This document shows positions 1 to 10,600 of a stretch of DNA of 64,000 nt, in pieces. The notes beneath the pieces are model-generated. The model saw only the letters and a program-made list of their open reading frames with translations. It made no database searches and was not told the DNA's origin. This DNA is from Hypericum androsaemum (lineage: Eukaryota > Streptophyta > Magnoliopsida > Malpighiales > Hypericaceae): positions 992,001 through 1,056,000 of the forward strand of contig OZ023190.1 in NCBI GenBank assembly GCA_963995505.1. Reading direction: 5' to 3'. A program made the translations under genes and the position numbers. Each line of letters begins with the position of its first letter. The first letter of the stretch is position 1.

Positions 1-118
1 AGTAGTGGTAGAATTCTTTACAAGTATAAGAAAATTCACAAACTTATTATCTTTTAAGATTTCACAAGTCAAACTTTGGCACGATAAACATTTCACGTGT
101 GCATGACATTATTAATTT

Positions 119-977
119 GGGAAAAGTCCACTTTCGTACCCTGTGGTATCGACCAAAATCACTTTAGTACCCTGTGGTAAAAAACTGATCAATCGAGTCA
201 TACTTATTCCAATTAACATCAAAAAGGGCCTCGGGCAGCTGCCCGGAGCTGCCCGAACCTACCCGCCCGCTGCCCGGGCCATGTGGTCAGCCACGTCACC
301 AATTTTGGTGACGTGGCGCCACGTCATCAATTCTCCTCCTCCTCCGCCTCCTCCTCCTCCGCGTTCCTCCTCCTCCTCCTCCTCCTCCTCCTCCTCCTCC
401 TCCCCTCCTCCTCCTCCTCCTCCTCCCCGCGTTCCTCCTCCTCCTCCCCGCGTTCCTCCTCCTCCTCCGCGTTCCTCCTCCTCCCCTCCTCCTCCTCCTC
501 CTCCTCCTCCTCCCCGCATCCCCCTCCTCCTCCGCATCCTCCTCCTCCCCGCATCCTCCTCCTCCCCGTATCCTCCTCCTCCTCGCGTCCTCCTCCCCGC
601 GTCCCCCTCCTCCTCCCCGCGTCCCCCTCCTCCCCACGTCTCCCTCCTCCCCCGCGTTCCCCTCCTCCTCTCCTCCTCCTCCCCCGCGTCCCCCTCCTCC
701 TCTCCGCGTCCCCCTCCTCCCCGCGTCCCCCTCCTCCTCCCCGCGTCCTCCTCCCCTCCTCCTCCTCCTCCTCCCCGTCTCCTCCTCCTCCTCTTGGTGA
801 CGTGGCTGACCACGTGGCCCGGGCAGCGGGCGGGTAGGTTCGGGCAGCTCCGGGCAGCTGCCCGAGGCCCTTTTTGATGTTAATTGGAATAAGTATGACT
901 CGATTGATCGGTTTTTTACCACAGGGTACTAAAGTGATTTTGGTCGATACCACAGGGTACGAAAGTGGACTTTTCCC
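119..977. mobile_element. Mutator-like foldback element (MULE-MITE), 859 bp, with TCC-rich core
   Basis: The two ends are near-perfect inverted repeats of about 185 bp: GGGAAAAGTCCACTTTCGTA at the left is matched by its complement at the right. They are flanked by an exact 9-bp target duplication, TATTAATTT, at 110-118 and 978-986. A 9-bp duplication with long terminal inverted repeats is the hallmark of Mutator-like elements. No transposase is encoded, so it is non-autonomous. The inverted repeats include a GC-rich inner part made of GGGCAGCTGCCC-like palindromes. The same TIR family recurs at 48471-49260. It probably lies in an intron of the CNGC gene that follows, or just upstream of that gene's surviving part. 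Confidence 0.9.
330..792. repeat. Imperfect (TCC)n / CCTCCTCCGCG low-complexity core
   Basis: About 460 bp of almost pure pyrimidine on the + strand, built from TCC triplets interrupted by CGCG or CGCA every 15-30 bases. It gives long spurious reading frames on both strands (Ser/Pro-rich or Glu/Gly/Arg-rich). These frames are a consequence of the triplet repeat and are not genes. Confidence 0.9.
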
Positions 978-1155
978 TATTAATTTTGCAAGTGCGGTGA
1001 GAGAAGAGCCGGGGCAAGCAGCAATATGATTGTTGTTTACTTTTCCAATACAACGAATGAATCAATGCATATTACCCTCGAAAAAGTTTAAATTTATGTT
1101 TTTCAGAATGCCTATGTTACTGTATGACTCATTTTTTTGGGTTGACCATGTGCAG

Positions 1156-3396
1156 ATCATCGTCTTGGTGGTTCTACCACAAATCTTAGGATCATCCGGG
1201 GCAAATTATTCGAAAAACTTATTACGAGTTGCCATTCTTCTGCAATACATTCCTCGACTATTCAAGTTTTTACCACTTCTTATCGGACAGTCTCCAAATG
1301 GATTTATATTTGAGACAGCACGAGCAAATTTTGTTATCAATCTGCTCATGTTCGGATTGTCTGGCCATATTGTTGGGTCATGCTGGTATCACTTCGGATT
1401 ACAGGTAGCTGAAATGATGAATCAAGCTTGCCTCTTTTAGCACTTGGCAACTAGTATTACTTCTAAGTTTCTAATTAGAGTTCCATATGGTAGTTCTTTT
1501 CAGAACCTATTTGTTTCAGTTCAACTATTGGTCACTGTTAATTTGTGCATTAATTTGTTGAATTGGACAGAGGGTCAACCAATGCCTGCGCAATGCTTGT
1601 CATCACTCTAATAGTAAACATTACTGCAAGGAATTCTTAGATTGTGGCTATGGGGATCATGTTGATCATCGAGTCTTTAATGAATCAATTTGGAGTAGTT
1701 GGAAGAACAACGAGAATGCTATTGCTTGCTTTACCACTGAGGGTAACTTCACCTATGGTATCTACAATCTAGTGGTCAACCTCACAACCGAGCAAAACAT
1801 TGGTAGAAGATACCTCTATTCGTTCTTTTGGGGATTCCAGGTACTTTGCACCTCAGTATGTTTATCATTATTCTGCTCTGAGCGTCATATTTGCTAGTGC
1901 TGAGCTGCAATGGTACGGCTAGTTGCACGTCTATTTTAGGCGATAATGAACTCAGTTTCCCTGAAATCAAAATGGGGTCTTTTATGGGTAAAATGGGATG
2001 TAACTTGTAATGGATGTTCCATCGCGTTTGGATTGTTACAGCAAATTAGTACACTTGCCGGAAACCAAACTCCAAGCTACTTTGTTTGGGAAATCCTCTT
2101 TACCATGACGATCATTGTGCTCGGACTCTTGCTCTTTGCTTTACTCATCGGGAATATGCAGAATTTTCTGCAAACATTTGGTGGAAGGTAATGATTCTAC
2201 TTGATTGTTTGATGCCACGGAAACTCGGTTTATAAGGTCTTCTGATCTTTATGTCCCAATTCTCTTTACCATGGTGATCAGGAGGTTAGAAATGTCACTA
2301 AGGCGGCACAATGTTGAGCAATGGATGAGGCATCGACGATTGCCTCGAGATCTAAGGAGGTACTGATACTTGTATGCATGAATGAATTTCTTACAAGTTT
2401 TTGTTCACAATCAAGTTACTGCTATCTGCAGGAAAGTCCTAGAAGTTGAACGGTATTATTGGGCTGCGACACGAGGAATTAACGAAGAAGCCCTCCTAGA
2501 TAGTTTACATGAAGACGTCCAGAAGGATATACGAGTGCATTTCTTCAAGGTCGTTAGACAGGTAGTGTTTAAGGAATTCAAGCTTGCCACCACTATGAAG
2601 ATCATGTGCTTCTAGTTTACAGTTTAGTCTTATTGAAAGCCATTCTGCTTCCAATTTTTCCAGGTTCGGATATTTAAGCAGATGGGTGATCGTTTCTTGC
2701 ATGCCATATGCGAGAAACTAAAGAAAAAAATCCACATTAAGGGAAGCACAATTCTGGATCAAGGCTCTGAGATTAATAAGATGTTGTTTATTGCGAGTGG
2801 AAAACTAAAAAGCACCAGGGAGGATAGCGCAATATGGTTAACCAAGGGCGATGTCTGCGGGGAGGAACTTCTGACTTTGTTTTTTGACAAGATCTCCACA
2901 AACAAAGGTATCAATCTTTACTGATACTCTAGAGAAATAACCGGAATGCTTGAAACTAACAAGGATGTCATAATTTGTCCTTCTTGTTGCAGATGCACAA
3001 AAAATGAAGATGCCTGAACAGAGATTGTATAGCAGCAGGGTTGTGAAATGCTGGACAAACGTCGAAGCGTTTGCACTTCAAAAATCTGACCTTGAAGAAG
3101 TGGTCAGTCTCTTTGCAAGAGATCCGCGCGTTCAGGCAGTCATAAGGTAACACCACATTAAGTTGGCCTTTCGGAAAAAAACCGCTGCAGAGAAAGAGCA
3201 TCTACCGTTAACGATGAAGTTACACTTTTTATCGCTTTCACTGGTAACACCACATTAAGTTTGACTTTTGGATTGTTGCAGATATTATTCACCATATTGC
3301 AGAACCAAAGCGGCCATTCGGATTCAAGTGGCGTGGAGAGATTATCAGAAGAGCCTCAAGCGTGGCGATACCTCTGCATCAAATGCCAACTACTAA
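1156..3396 (+). CDS. CNGC20-like: Cyclic nucleotide-gated ion channel, CNGC19/20-type; 3' exons only
   Basis: Eight exons can be read: 1156-1404, 1571-1840, 2042-2187, 2282-2359, 2432-2561, 2664-2907, 2993-3146 and 3282-3396 (stop TAA). All internal borders are GT..AG. The joined length is 1386 nt (461 codons plus stop) with no break. In order the exons give the S4-S5/S5 region, the pore with an AGNQ selectivity-filter segment, S6 (LLFALLIGNMQNFL), the C-linker, a cyclic-nucleotide-binding domain with phosphate-binding cassette GDVCGEELL, and a C-terminal IQ-type calmodulin site (IRIQVAWR). The family forms Ca2+-permeable channels in plant membranes; members 19 and 20 act in immunity and cell-death control. 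The exons for the N-terminus and S1-S4 are absent between 987 and 1155. They either lie left of the window beyond the MULE or have been lost, so whether the gene is whole is unknown. The first acceptor (CAG at 1153-1155) is inferred from family exon structure. Confidence 0.85.
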
Positions 3397-3504
3397 CTTT
3401 TGCATCACGCTCATATCTGTTTGTCGGAATTGATTAAGACATATGTATAAACTGCCATTAATGTAGGGAATTTCTCAGAACAAAAATTTCTCACCATCTC
3501 CTGG

Positions 3505-3762
3505 TTTCAATTGCAAACCTTCCCGAAATTGGCAAGACAGAGTTGAGTGAGATGAGACCAGCTTTGAGATGGAGCTCCAGGTTCCACCTCTGGCAGAAGT
3601 CGGGAAGGAGGTGCTTGCAGAGGAAGAAAAATGATGAATACCAGCAATAATCTCAGCCCAAGAAGAAGTACTAGCCAGAAATTTTCACACCCATTTGGTC
3701 ATCAAAGCCTGGTTCTGAAGCTCCAACTTTCCAATGCCAAGACCTCCCAATTCAGTTGGCAA
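3505..3762 (-). mobile_element. LINE ORF2 C-terminal fragment
   Basis: The complement strand reads LPTELGGLGIGKLELQNQAL followed by MTKWV and a stop. This is the conserved LGGLG stretch after the reverse transcriptase domain of plant L1-type LINEs, just before the zinc-binding reverse-transcriptase module. A TGA stands where the family usually has tryptophan, and the frame then decays. Neither LINE end is visible. It is a short dead fragment lying just after the CNGC stop codon. Confidence 0.6.
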
Positions 3763-3926
3763 AGATCGACTCGAATTTTTTTTCCTTTCTCGGATTAACT
3801 ACTCAAACTAATCGGATCGTTGGATTGACCGTATATTTTTTGAATAAAAACAATACATTATTAGTATATTTATTATTAAAATGTCAGATTTTTTTGATAA
3901 GTAAAAATGTCAGATAATTATAAATA

Positions 3927-4402
3927 GGGTAAATTACCTTCACATCCCTGAGGTTTGGTCACACTCTCCCTAGGTTCCCTGACTTTTGGAAAAAGATTGT
4001 CCCGTCCCTAAGTTTTGATGATAATAGACTCTCGGGTCCCCGGCTGACGTCATCGGCTCTTTTTTTCATTTTTGGTCATAGAAATGACCAAAATACCCTT
4101 AAACAAAAAATAAATTTTTTTACCTTCTTCAACCTTTTACCCCCCCTCCCGCTCCCGCTCCCCCCCCCCCCCCCCCCCCCCCAGCTGGTTTAAAGGTTGA
4201 AGAAGGTAAAAAAATTTATTTTTTGTTTAAGGGTATTTTGGTCATTTCCATGACCAAAAATGAAAAAAAGAGCCGATGACGTCAGCCGGGGACCCGGGAG
4301 TCTATTATCATCGAAACTTAGGGACGGGACAATCTTTTTCCAAAAGTCAGGGACCCTAGGGGGAGGGTGACCAAACCTCAGGGATGTGAGGGTAATTTGC
4401 CC
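3927..4402. mobile_element. Mutator-like foldback MITE, 476 bp, with a C23 centre
   Basis: The two halves are long inverted repeats (about 220 bp each) starting GGGTAAATTACC and ending in GGTAATTTGCCC. An exact 9-bp target duplication, TTATAAATA, sits at 3918-3926 and 4403-4411. The centre is a pyrimidine-rich loop containing 23 uninterrupted cytosines (4160-4182). No coding capacity. Related termini occur at 20700-20990 (complete) and 13765-13960 (one end only). Confidence 0.9.
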
Positions 4403-4544
4403 TTATAAATATAATGTAATTTTTTTGCAAAAGTTATAATTTACTAGCATTAAAATCATAATTTAATTATATTTAATATAATAAAAATAAAATATACATT
4501 TTTTCAAAAAATATGTTGATAATATACTGTTTAATTTTTGGGTA

Positions 4545-5435
4545 TTTTTAGAGCGTGAACGTACTGATACTTTGTTTTTCTTCGCCTTTTATACCTAAAC
4601 AGCAAGCTGAATGGTCCTCTGCTCTTTCACTTTCTGTATGGTGGTTTTAAGATTGTGTTTGAATGTCAGGTATCATTCAACTGCTCGAGGAAAAGAGCAG
4701 ATTGGGTACGACTATATCCCATCACCGTCCTTATTTGCATCAAATTTTCTGGCTACCTCTCAAAGGCTACGTGCAGCAAATTGCGATCAGTACGTTGTGT
4801 GATATGTGGAAATGGTACACGGTGAGAAGAAAAAGAAGGATATCAAAGTTGTGGAATAAGTTGAGAAGCATCGCGCGGATGATAGATGACATGTGAAGGC
4901 TGGTATATCATGTGTGTCAGGAGAGGATGCGGGTATCGGACGACAGTTGGAAGAGGAGTGCGCTGTGCGAAATGCTTAGTTCAAGCAGGCGACCGGTTGT
5001 CTGTTAACTACCGTGGGCTTTTGTTTATAAGTTGTTCGGTCGTTTGGGCCGTGGGCCACTTATCCATTTTGTTTAGCCCTTTTGGTGTTTAGTTGGGCAG
5101 CCAACCCATTAAGAGCAATAATGCATTGCTAGGCTAAGATTTGATTGAGTTGACTTTTGTCAGATGTCAAAAGAGGACAACTAATATATGGTGAAGACTT
5201 TCCTACTTTCGTGTGTTTGGACAGAAGAAATTTTCTTCTCATGACATCTTATATTGACATTAATTGACATTGTCATTCTGCAAAATCCAAGTTCAATCTG
5301 TTAGCCGAAGATTGAATAAAGTTCGAGTTCGCGATTTCTCCATTTTAGGTGCAATGCTGATGCGAGAGGCTTTTTACTTCCTAGTGATATTGAATATTGA
5401 CGGTTCACTCGAGTTACTCTGCCTCAATGTTTCAC
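4545..5435 (+). pseudogene. Internally deleted remnant of a CC-NBS-LRR gene
   Basis: The left part (about 4545-4800) is a diverged copy of the end of intron 1 and the start of exon 2 of the intact resistance gene (8640-8870). It shares the acceptor context GAATGTCAG and the residues QLLEEK.RLG. The right part (about 5120-5435) copies that gene's last intron, last exon and 3' flank (16880-17240), sharing for example AATGCATTGCTAGGCTAA and TTCAATCTGTTAGC. Everything between, namely the NBS domain and nearly all LRRs (over 8 kb in the intact copy), is gone. The simplest reading is a tandem duplicate collapsed by one large internal deletion. No functional product is expected. The borders are approximate. 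Confidence 0.75.
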
Positions 5436-5675
5436 TTATATCTTACAACAATTTAATTGATCATTTAAACCGTGTAATTTTTAATCAATTGCCTTTTGAG
5501 GACTCCTACATAGGGGGTGACCGGTTCGTATTCAGATGAATTATGCATGAAATACAAGGATAAATTTAGATTCATTCGAGCCAATATAAAATACAAATCA
5601 AATTTTCGTCAAATCAATGATGGATAAATGCAAAAATCTATATTTTTTAGTTTTTACACCCCTCCCGGATTTTGT

Positions 5676-6058
5676 TGCAGTAAAAAAATAATACGAATAT
5701 GGGATCAATTTTTTTTTTTTACAAATCTGATGTTCACTTAGACGGGTCGATTAGAATACGACTTTTTCAGTCGTAGTTAACCAAAATACAACTCGTTTAG
5801 TTGTACCCGTTTTACGACATAAAAATGTCGTTTTGTGATAAGGAGCATTAAACACAATCAGTCCAGGTGGTAGGAGACACGTCCTTTTATCCACCAGATA
5901 CCCTCGCAATTTTAATTGCCATGTTTTACCTTTAAAATAAGTCAAATCCCATGTTTATTTTACAGCAATTAATAAAAGTCGTATTCTAATCTACCCCGTC
6001 TACATGCACACCAGATTTGTTAACAAAATTTTGGACCCTACATCCGTATTACTTTAGG
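5676..6058. mobile_element. Short TIR element (MITE-like), about 380 bp
   Basis: The ends are imperfect inverted repeats of about 75 bp. The left reads ACAAATCTGATG..TAGACGGGTCGATTAGAATACGAC (gapped), and the complement of the right reads ACAAATCTGGTG..TAGACGGGGTAGATTAGAATACGAC (gapped). The outer parts, AATACGAATATGGG and its counterpart, also pair. The interior has a smaller hairpin around ACGACATAAAAATGTCGT. I found no clean target duplication, so the superfamily is undecided and the borders are approximate. Confidence 0.6.
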
Positions 6059-6545
6059 TAAAAAAAAAACTCTCCCTCGTTCCCAGGTTCCAAACGACAC
6101 ACTTTTACTTCACCCCTTGGTTCTCCCTCCAAAACCACTTCATTTTCTCCTCCCTTTCTCAAACGCTGGATAACAAAACAAAACCGACCCTCCTTCTCTC
6201 TTCTCCCTCTTCCCTATCCCAAACAAAACAATGTCTTCGGCAACCTGCCACCGCGGCCCTGACCACCTCCGGATCGGAGAAGGGAGCGCCGATGCAAAAG
6301 CTCCTGAGGGAGGGAAGGTGATCGGGGGTTGACGGGAGAGAAGAGATCACTGGGGTGTTGTTGGGGGTTATATAACGCCGTTCCTCCTCCCTTGGTTGGA
6401 GTCCTCTACTGCCTCGTCTTCGCCATTCTTCCCGGAGCTGCCCCTTCCCTCTCTCAGGCGTCGGTTGGTTGGAGCCCTCTCCCACCTTATCCCTTGGTTA
6501 GTGTTTTGTTTTGTTTCGTTTATGATTTTGGGTTCTTTATTTTGC
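6059..6545. other. No recognisable gene; pyrimidine-rich then GC-rich segment
   Basis: This stretch contains T/C-rich DNA and a GC-rich patch (6220-6480) with short open frames on both strands. None resembles a protein I know and no start is supported. It could hold an untranslated exon of a neighbouring gene, but nothing shows this. Confidence 0.3.
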
Positions 6546-6893
6546 AGCTATGAATTTAGTGCAAGAAAATTCCATTTATAAACAGCAAAGGAATTGAAAA
6601 TTGAAAAGAAATAATAGATGATGGAAAGAGTAGGTGGAAGAGGCGTCATGGGTGATGGCGGCTAATCTTGTTTTCTTTCAAGCCGTTGACCAAGACCACG
6701 AGGAAGGAGACTGTGGTCGTGTATAATGATAGTACTAATCTCTAATTACTCGCTAATTAATCTCTCTCTCTCTATCTGCTCAATTAATCCGTTGCATTGC
6801 ATTTGCTTGCCTGAGCTGAATCAGATCTCACTCTCTCCAGCTTCCACGCGCCATCCCTTCCTCAACCGCTCTACTCGCTACTCATCTCTCTGC
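6546..6893 (+). repeat. Diverged copy of the NLR upstream region (copy 1)
   Basis: This segment repeats the upstream region of the intact resistance gene at 7090-7590. It shares GCTATGAATTTAGTG, GGTCGTGTATAAT, CTAATCTCTAATTA, a CT dinucleotide run, and a block ending in CCTCAACCGCTCTACT. It is followed by unrelated sequence and not by a coding exon. It is either a leftover of a tandem gene copy or a local duplication of promoter/5' leader DNA. Confidence 0.75.
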
Positions 6894-7089
6894 TTGCTTA
6901 ATTAGTACCCATTTGTCCCTTAATTATTCACAGTGACCATTGACTAAAAAGACTTTAGGATCTTCTCTAGAGGTTCAAGCAACTAAGCAAGATTATGACT
7001 TGTCAAAATAATATTTATTTACATTTGCCAATGGCAAGTGGGTGGGTTAGGCATTCTGTCCCTTTCGTTGTTTTTTTAATATCTTGCAA

Positions 7090-7677
7090 ATGCTATGAAT
7101 TTAGTGGAAGAAAACACAACTGATCTGTTAACTAATAGGGACAGGGCGGATTTTAACACATTTTCTTGACCACTCGTCTGTGTATGATCGAAAAATCCAA
7201 GCCCTTCCCACAAAAAAAAATAAAAAATTTCAAGTTGGCTAAAAATATTGGAAAGAAATAATATATATTTGATTGATATCACTAATATCCGAATACTTGT
7301 TACAATCTAAACAAACATTTAATATCTTTCCATTTTTAAAGGATGACATGTTAGTTATAGATAATAAAAAAAGAGTTGGGCGAAGGAGAAGCGTCCAAAG
7401 ACCTTTTTGGGCCTCTTGTTTTCTCTGTGATGTTGACGGAGGCCACTGGGAAGGAGCCTTGGTCGTGTATAATAGTTCTAATCTCTAATTATTCTACTCT
7501 CTCTCTCTCTCCACTAAATTAATACTTTTCCTTTGCTTGCTTTGAGCCGAGTCAGATCTCCCTTCCTCAGCCGCTCTACTTGCTACTGATACGTTGTGTT
7601 CCTTCCATTATAGCATTTGGTTGAGCTCTGTTTTGCTTTCCTCCCTTTCCTTCTCCGTTTTTGATTAAGTTACAGAT
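7090..7677 (+). promoter_or_regulatory. Upstream/5' leader region of the NLR gene (copy 2)
   Basis: This is the DNA immediately before the resistance-gene start codon and pairs with copy 1 at 6546-6893. It contains GTGTATAATAG at about 7464 and a CT-dinucleotide run at about 7496-7513, a context common near plant transcription starts. The true start site cannot be fixed from sequence alone. Confidence 0.5.
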
Positions 7678-10600
7678 ATGGAGATCTTCACAGCTGTTCT
7701 ACCCATGTTCCTGGAGCCTTTTGTGGCCCCGATCAAGAGGCACATTGGTTATGTTTTCCGGTTCAAGAGAAAGGTCAACGCCCTCGGCGACCAGGTCAAG
7801 CTGCTGGAGGTGGAAAGAGAGAGCTTGCAGTGCTCTATTGATGTTGCCCAGAGGCGAGGGGAAGATGTGGAGAAGCATGTTCTTGAGTGGCGTACTCGGG
7901 CCGATACGGCCATTGCAGAAGCTCAAGTCCTGATCCAGAAGGGAGAGGAAGAAGCCCAGAGGGGTCGTTGTTCTCTTCGATTGACGACCAGATACCGAAT
8001 GGGCAAGAAGGCAGCGCAAGGAACACCAGGTACTCCAAGCCGATGCTGGGTTCTTATCTCTCTGGTTTAAAAAATATTATATATTTGAGTTTGTGAACCT
8101 GATAATCTAACTCAAATCTATTTAGAAGGCTATTATAGCATAGTTAAAAAGACAACAAATAGAATATGCAAAGTGTATTTTTAAAATTTCTGTTAAACTT
8201 ACATTTCACTGCTAAGTTTATTTGGGTTTAGTGTGATTCTATAATATGGATTAAGAACCAAATCAGGATACTAAAGATTCAGATTCATATCTTTTGAAAA
8301 TTGTTTCAAGATCCAAATGCAATTGACAAAAGTTCAGATCCAACGGCTCTCAATGTATCTACGGATCTAAAATTTATTTTTGCCATCCCTAATTACCTAA
8401 CACCCTCCTCCATCTCAACTTTGCTCCCTGTCTAGCTGCCAATTCGGGTTCAAATAAGGCGTCTTGTCTCACTCTGAAGTAGGAATGTAAGCTACAAATT
8501 CTTCCATTTGAAAGCCCAGACATACATCTTGTAATTTTTTCTTGTAGGAATATAACATTACCAGAGGTGGATAGTATATTATTTCAGTTTTTTTGGTGAT
8601 TTTTGGCTTCTTTGTTTGGTTGGAGCATGAATAGTATACTAGCACTTTGTTTTTGCTTCGCATTTCTATACCTAAATAGCATGCATAATGGTCTTCTTCT
8701 CTTTCACTTTATGTACTGATGGTTTTAACTTTTAAGTTGGTTTTTGAATGTCAGATATCGTTCAATTACTGGAGGAAAAGGGCAGATTGGGTTCCATGAT
8801 ATCCCGTCGTCCTGATCTGCAGCAAATTGTCAGGGCACTACCCGTGGAAGGCTATGAGGCACAGTCAAGAACGAAAATTCGGAACCAAGTGATAGATGCG
8901 TTGTTGGATCCCAATGTTACCATGGTTGGAGTGTATGGTATGGGTGGGATTGGCAAGACCACCTTGGCAGAGGAGGTCCAACGACAAGCCATGCAGAAGT
9001 TGTCATTTGATAAAGTTGTCATAGCCATGGTGACTGCCACACCAGAGATAAAGAGGATTCAGGACATGATTGCAGAATTTGTTACTGGATCAAAGTTGGA
9101 AGAGAGCACCGATGCTACAAGAGCTAGTAGACTTCATCAAATCTTGAAGGATAAGAAGGTTCTTATTATTCTAGACGATCTGTGGAGTTTGCTTGAACTT
9201 GATAAAGTGGGGATACCTTCCTGGAATGACGGTAAGGGTAGCAAAACATTGTTGACGTCTAGAAATGAGGATATACTATCTAACATGGGCTCACATAAAA
9301 ACTTTCGTCTTGAGTTTCTATCTGAGGAGGAGTCAATGAGTTTGTTTGAAAAGAAAGTGATCAAGTTTGATTACCCAGAAATTACCAAGCAGATATTGGC
9401 CAAATGTGCTGGTTTTCCATTGTTAATTGTCACAGTTGGTGGACTCCTCAGAAACAAGGGCTTGCATATTTGGAAAAATGCCTTGACACAATTATCCAAG
9501 TTTGAGGATGGAGAGATAGTCAAGAAAGTGCATTCTATCCTGGAGTCTAGCTACGATAATTTGGATGACAATGAAACCAAGCAAATTTTCTTGCTCTTTG
9601 GGATCTCTAGCAAGTCAGGTTCAATAATGCTAAATTTGTTAAGATATGGCTTGGGTCTAAGTTTCTTCAAGGATTACACGGTATGCGAGGCGAGAAACCA
9701 CCTCAAAACATTGATTGATGACCTCAAGGCTTGTAGCCTTTTAGATGTTGATAAGCAGGGCAATCCAAAGATGCATGATATTGTTCGGGAAACTGCTATT
9801 CGAATAGCAAGTAGGAATGAATATGCTTTCAGGAAAAGAGACGGTAACGTCTTGATAGAGTGGCCTAGTAGGGGTGATATTAGTGGCTTCACAATTGTTT
9901 CTATACCTCACAGCAACGACATACGACAACTTCCCGAAGATTTAGGATGCCCAGGTGTTAAATTCTTGTTACTCTTCTCCAATTGGCATTCAGTGGATAT
10001 TCCAAATTCAACTTTTGAAGGGACAACAAAGCTCAAAGTTATTCACTTTGCTAGGATGGAACTTGCATCTGTGCCTATTGGATCATCGCATTCCCTCACA
10101 AACCTTCATACTTTGTGTCTCGAAGATTGCCATTTGCTGGATCTAACCACCATCAGACACCTGGAGAGTTTAGAAATTCTCAGCTTTCGTGGATCTGATC
10201 TGGAAGCATTGCCAAATGAAATTGGGAAATTGACTCGGCTGAAGTCGCTCGATTTAAGTGACTGCTCTAAGCTCATCTTTATTCCACCGGGTGTGATATC
10301 AAAGTTGAACTCATTGGAGGAATTACTTATGAGGAATAGCTTCGAGAGCTGGGAGGTTGAAGAGGGCACCAACAGAACTAATGCACGACTCTCGGAGCTC
10401 AAATGTTTACCTCGGCTTGAGTCTTTGGAGATTCGTGTTCCGGATACGCGAGCATTACCGATGGACTTGTTCTCCAATTGTTTGGAAAGATTTCAAATAC
10501 TAATCGGGAGCGGATGGAATTTCAATCACGATTCTGAAACGGCCAATACACTGAACCTGGTTGTTGATACGAGCACAGACTTGCTCCTAAAGGTTAGAGA

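Noticed and set aside
143..953. Long Ser/Pro-rich and Glu/Gly/Arg-rich reading frames on both strands
   Set aside because: They arise from the (TCC)n core and palindromic arms of the MULE; a triplet repeat keeps all frames open by composition.
4886..5092. Small plus-strand frame between the two halves of the NLR remnant
   Set aside because: No similarity to NLR or other proteins; likely filler or unrelated DNA at the deletion junction.
6159..6553. Possible small genes on either strand upstream of the NLR
   Set aside because: No recognisable domain, no supported start or splice structure, frames overlap on opposite strands.
7661..8096. Alternative frames over NLR exon 1
   Set aside because: Overlap the coiled-coil exon, which is the only frame that splices in phase to the NBS exon.
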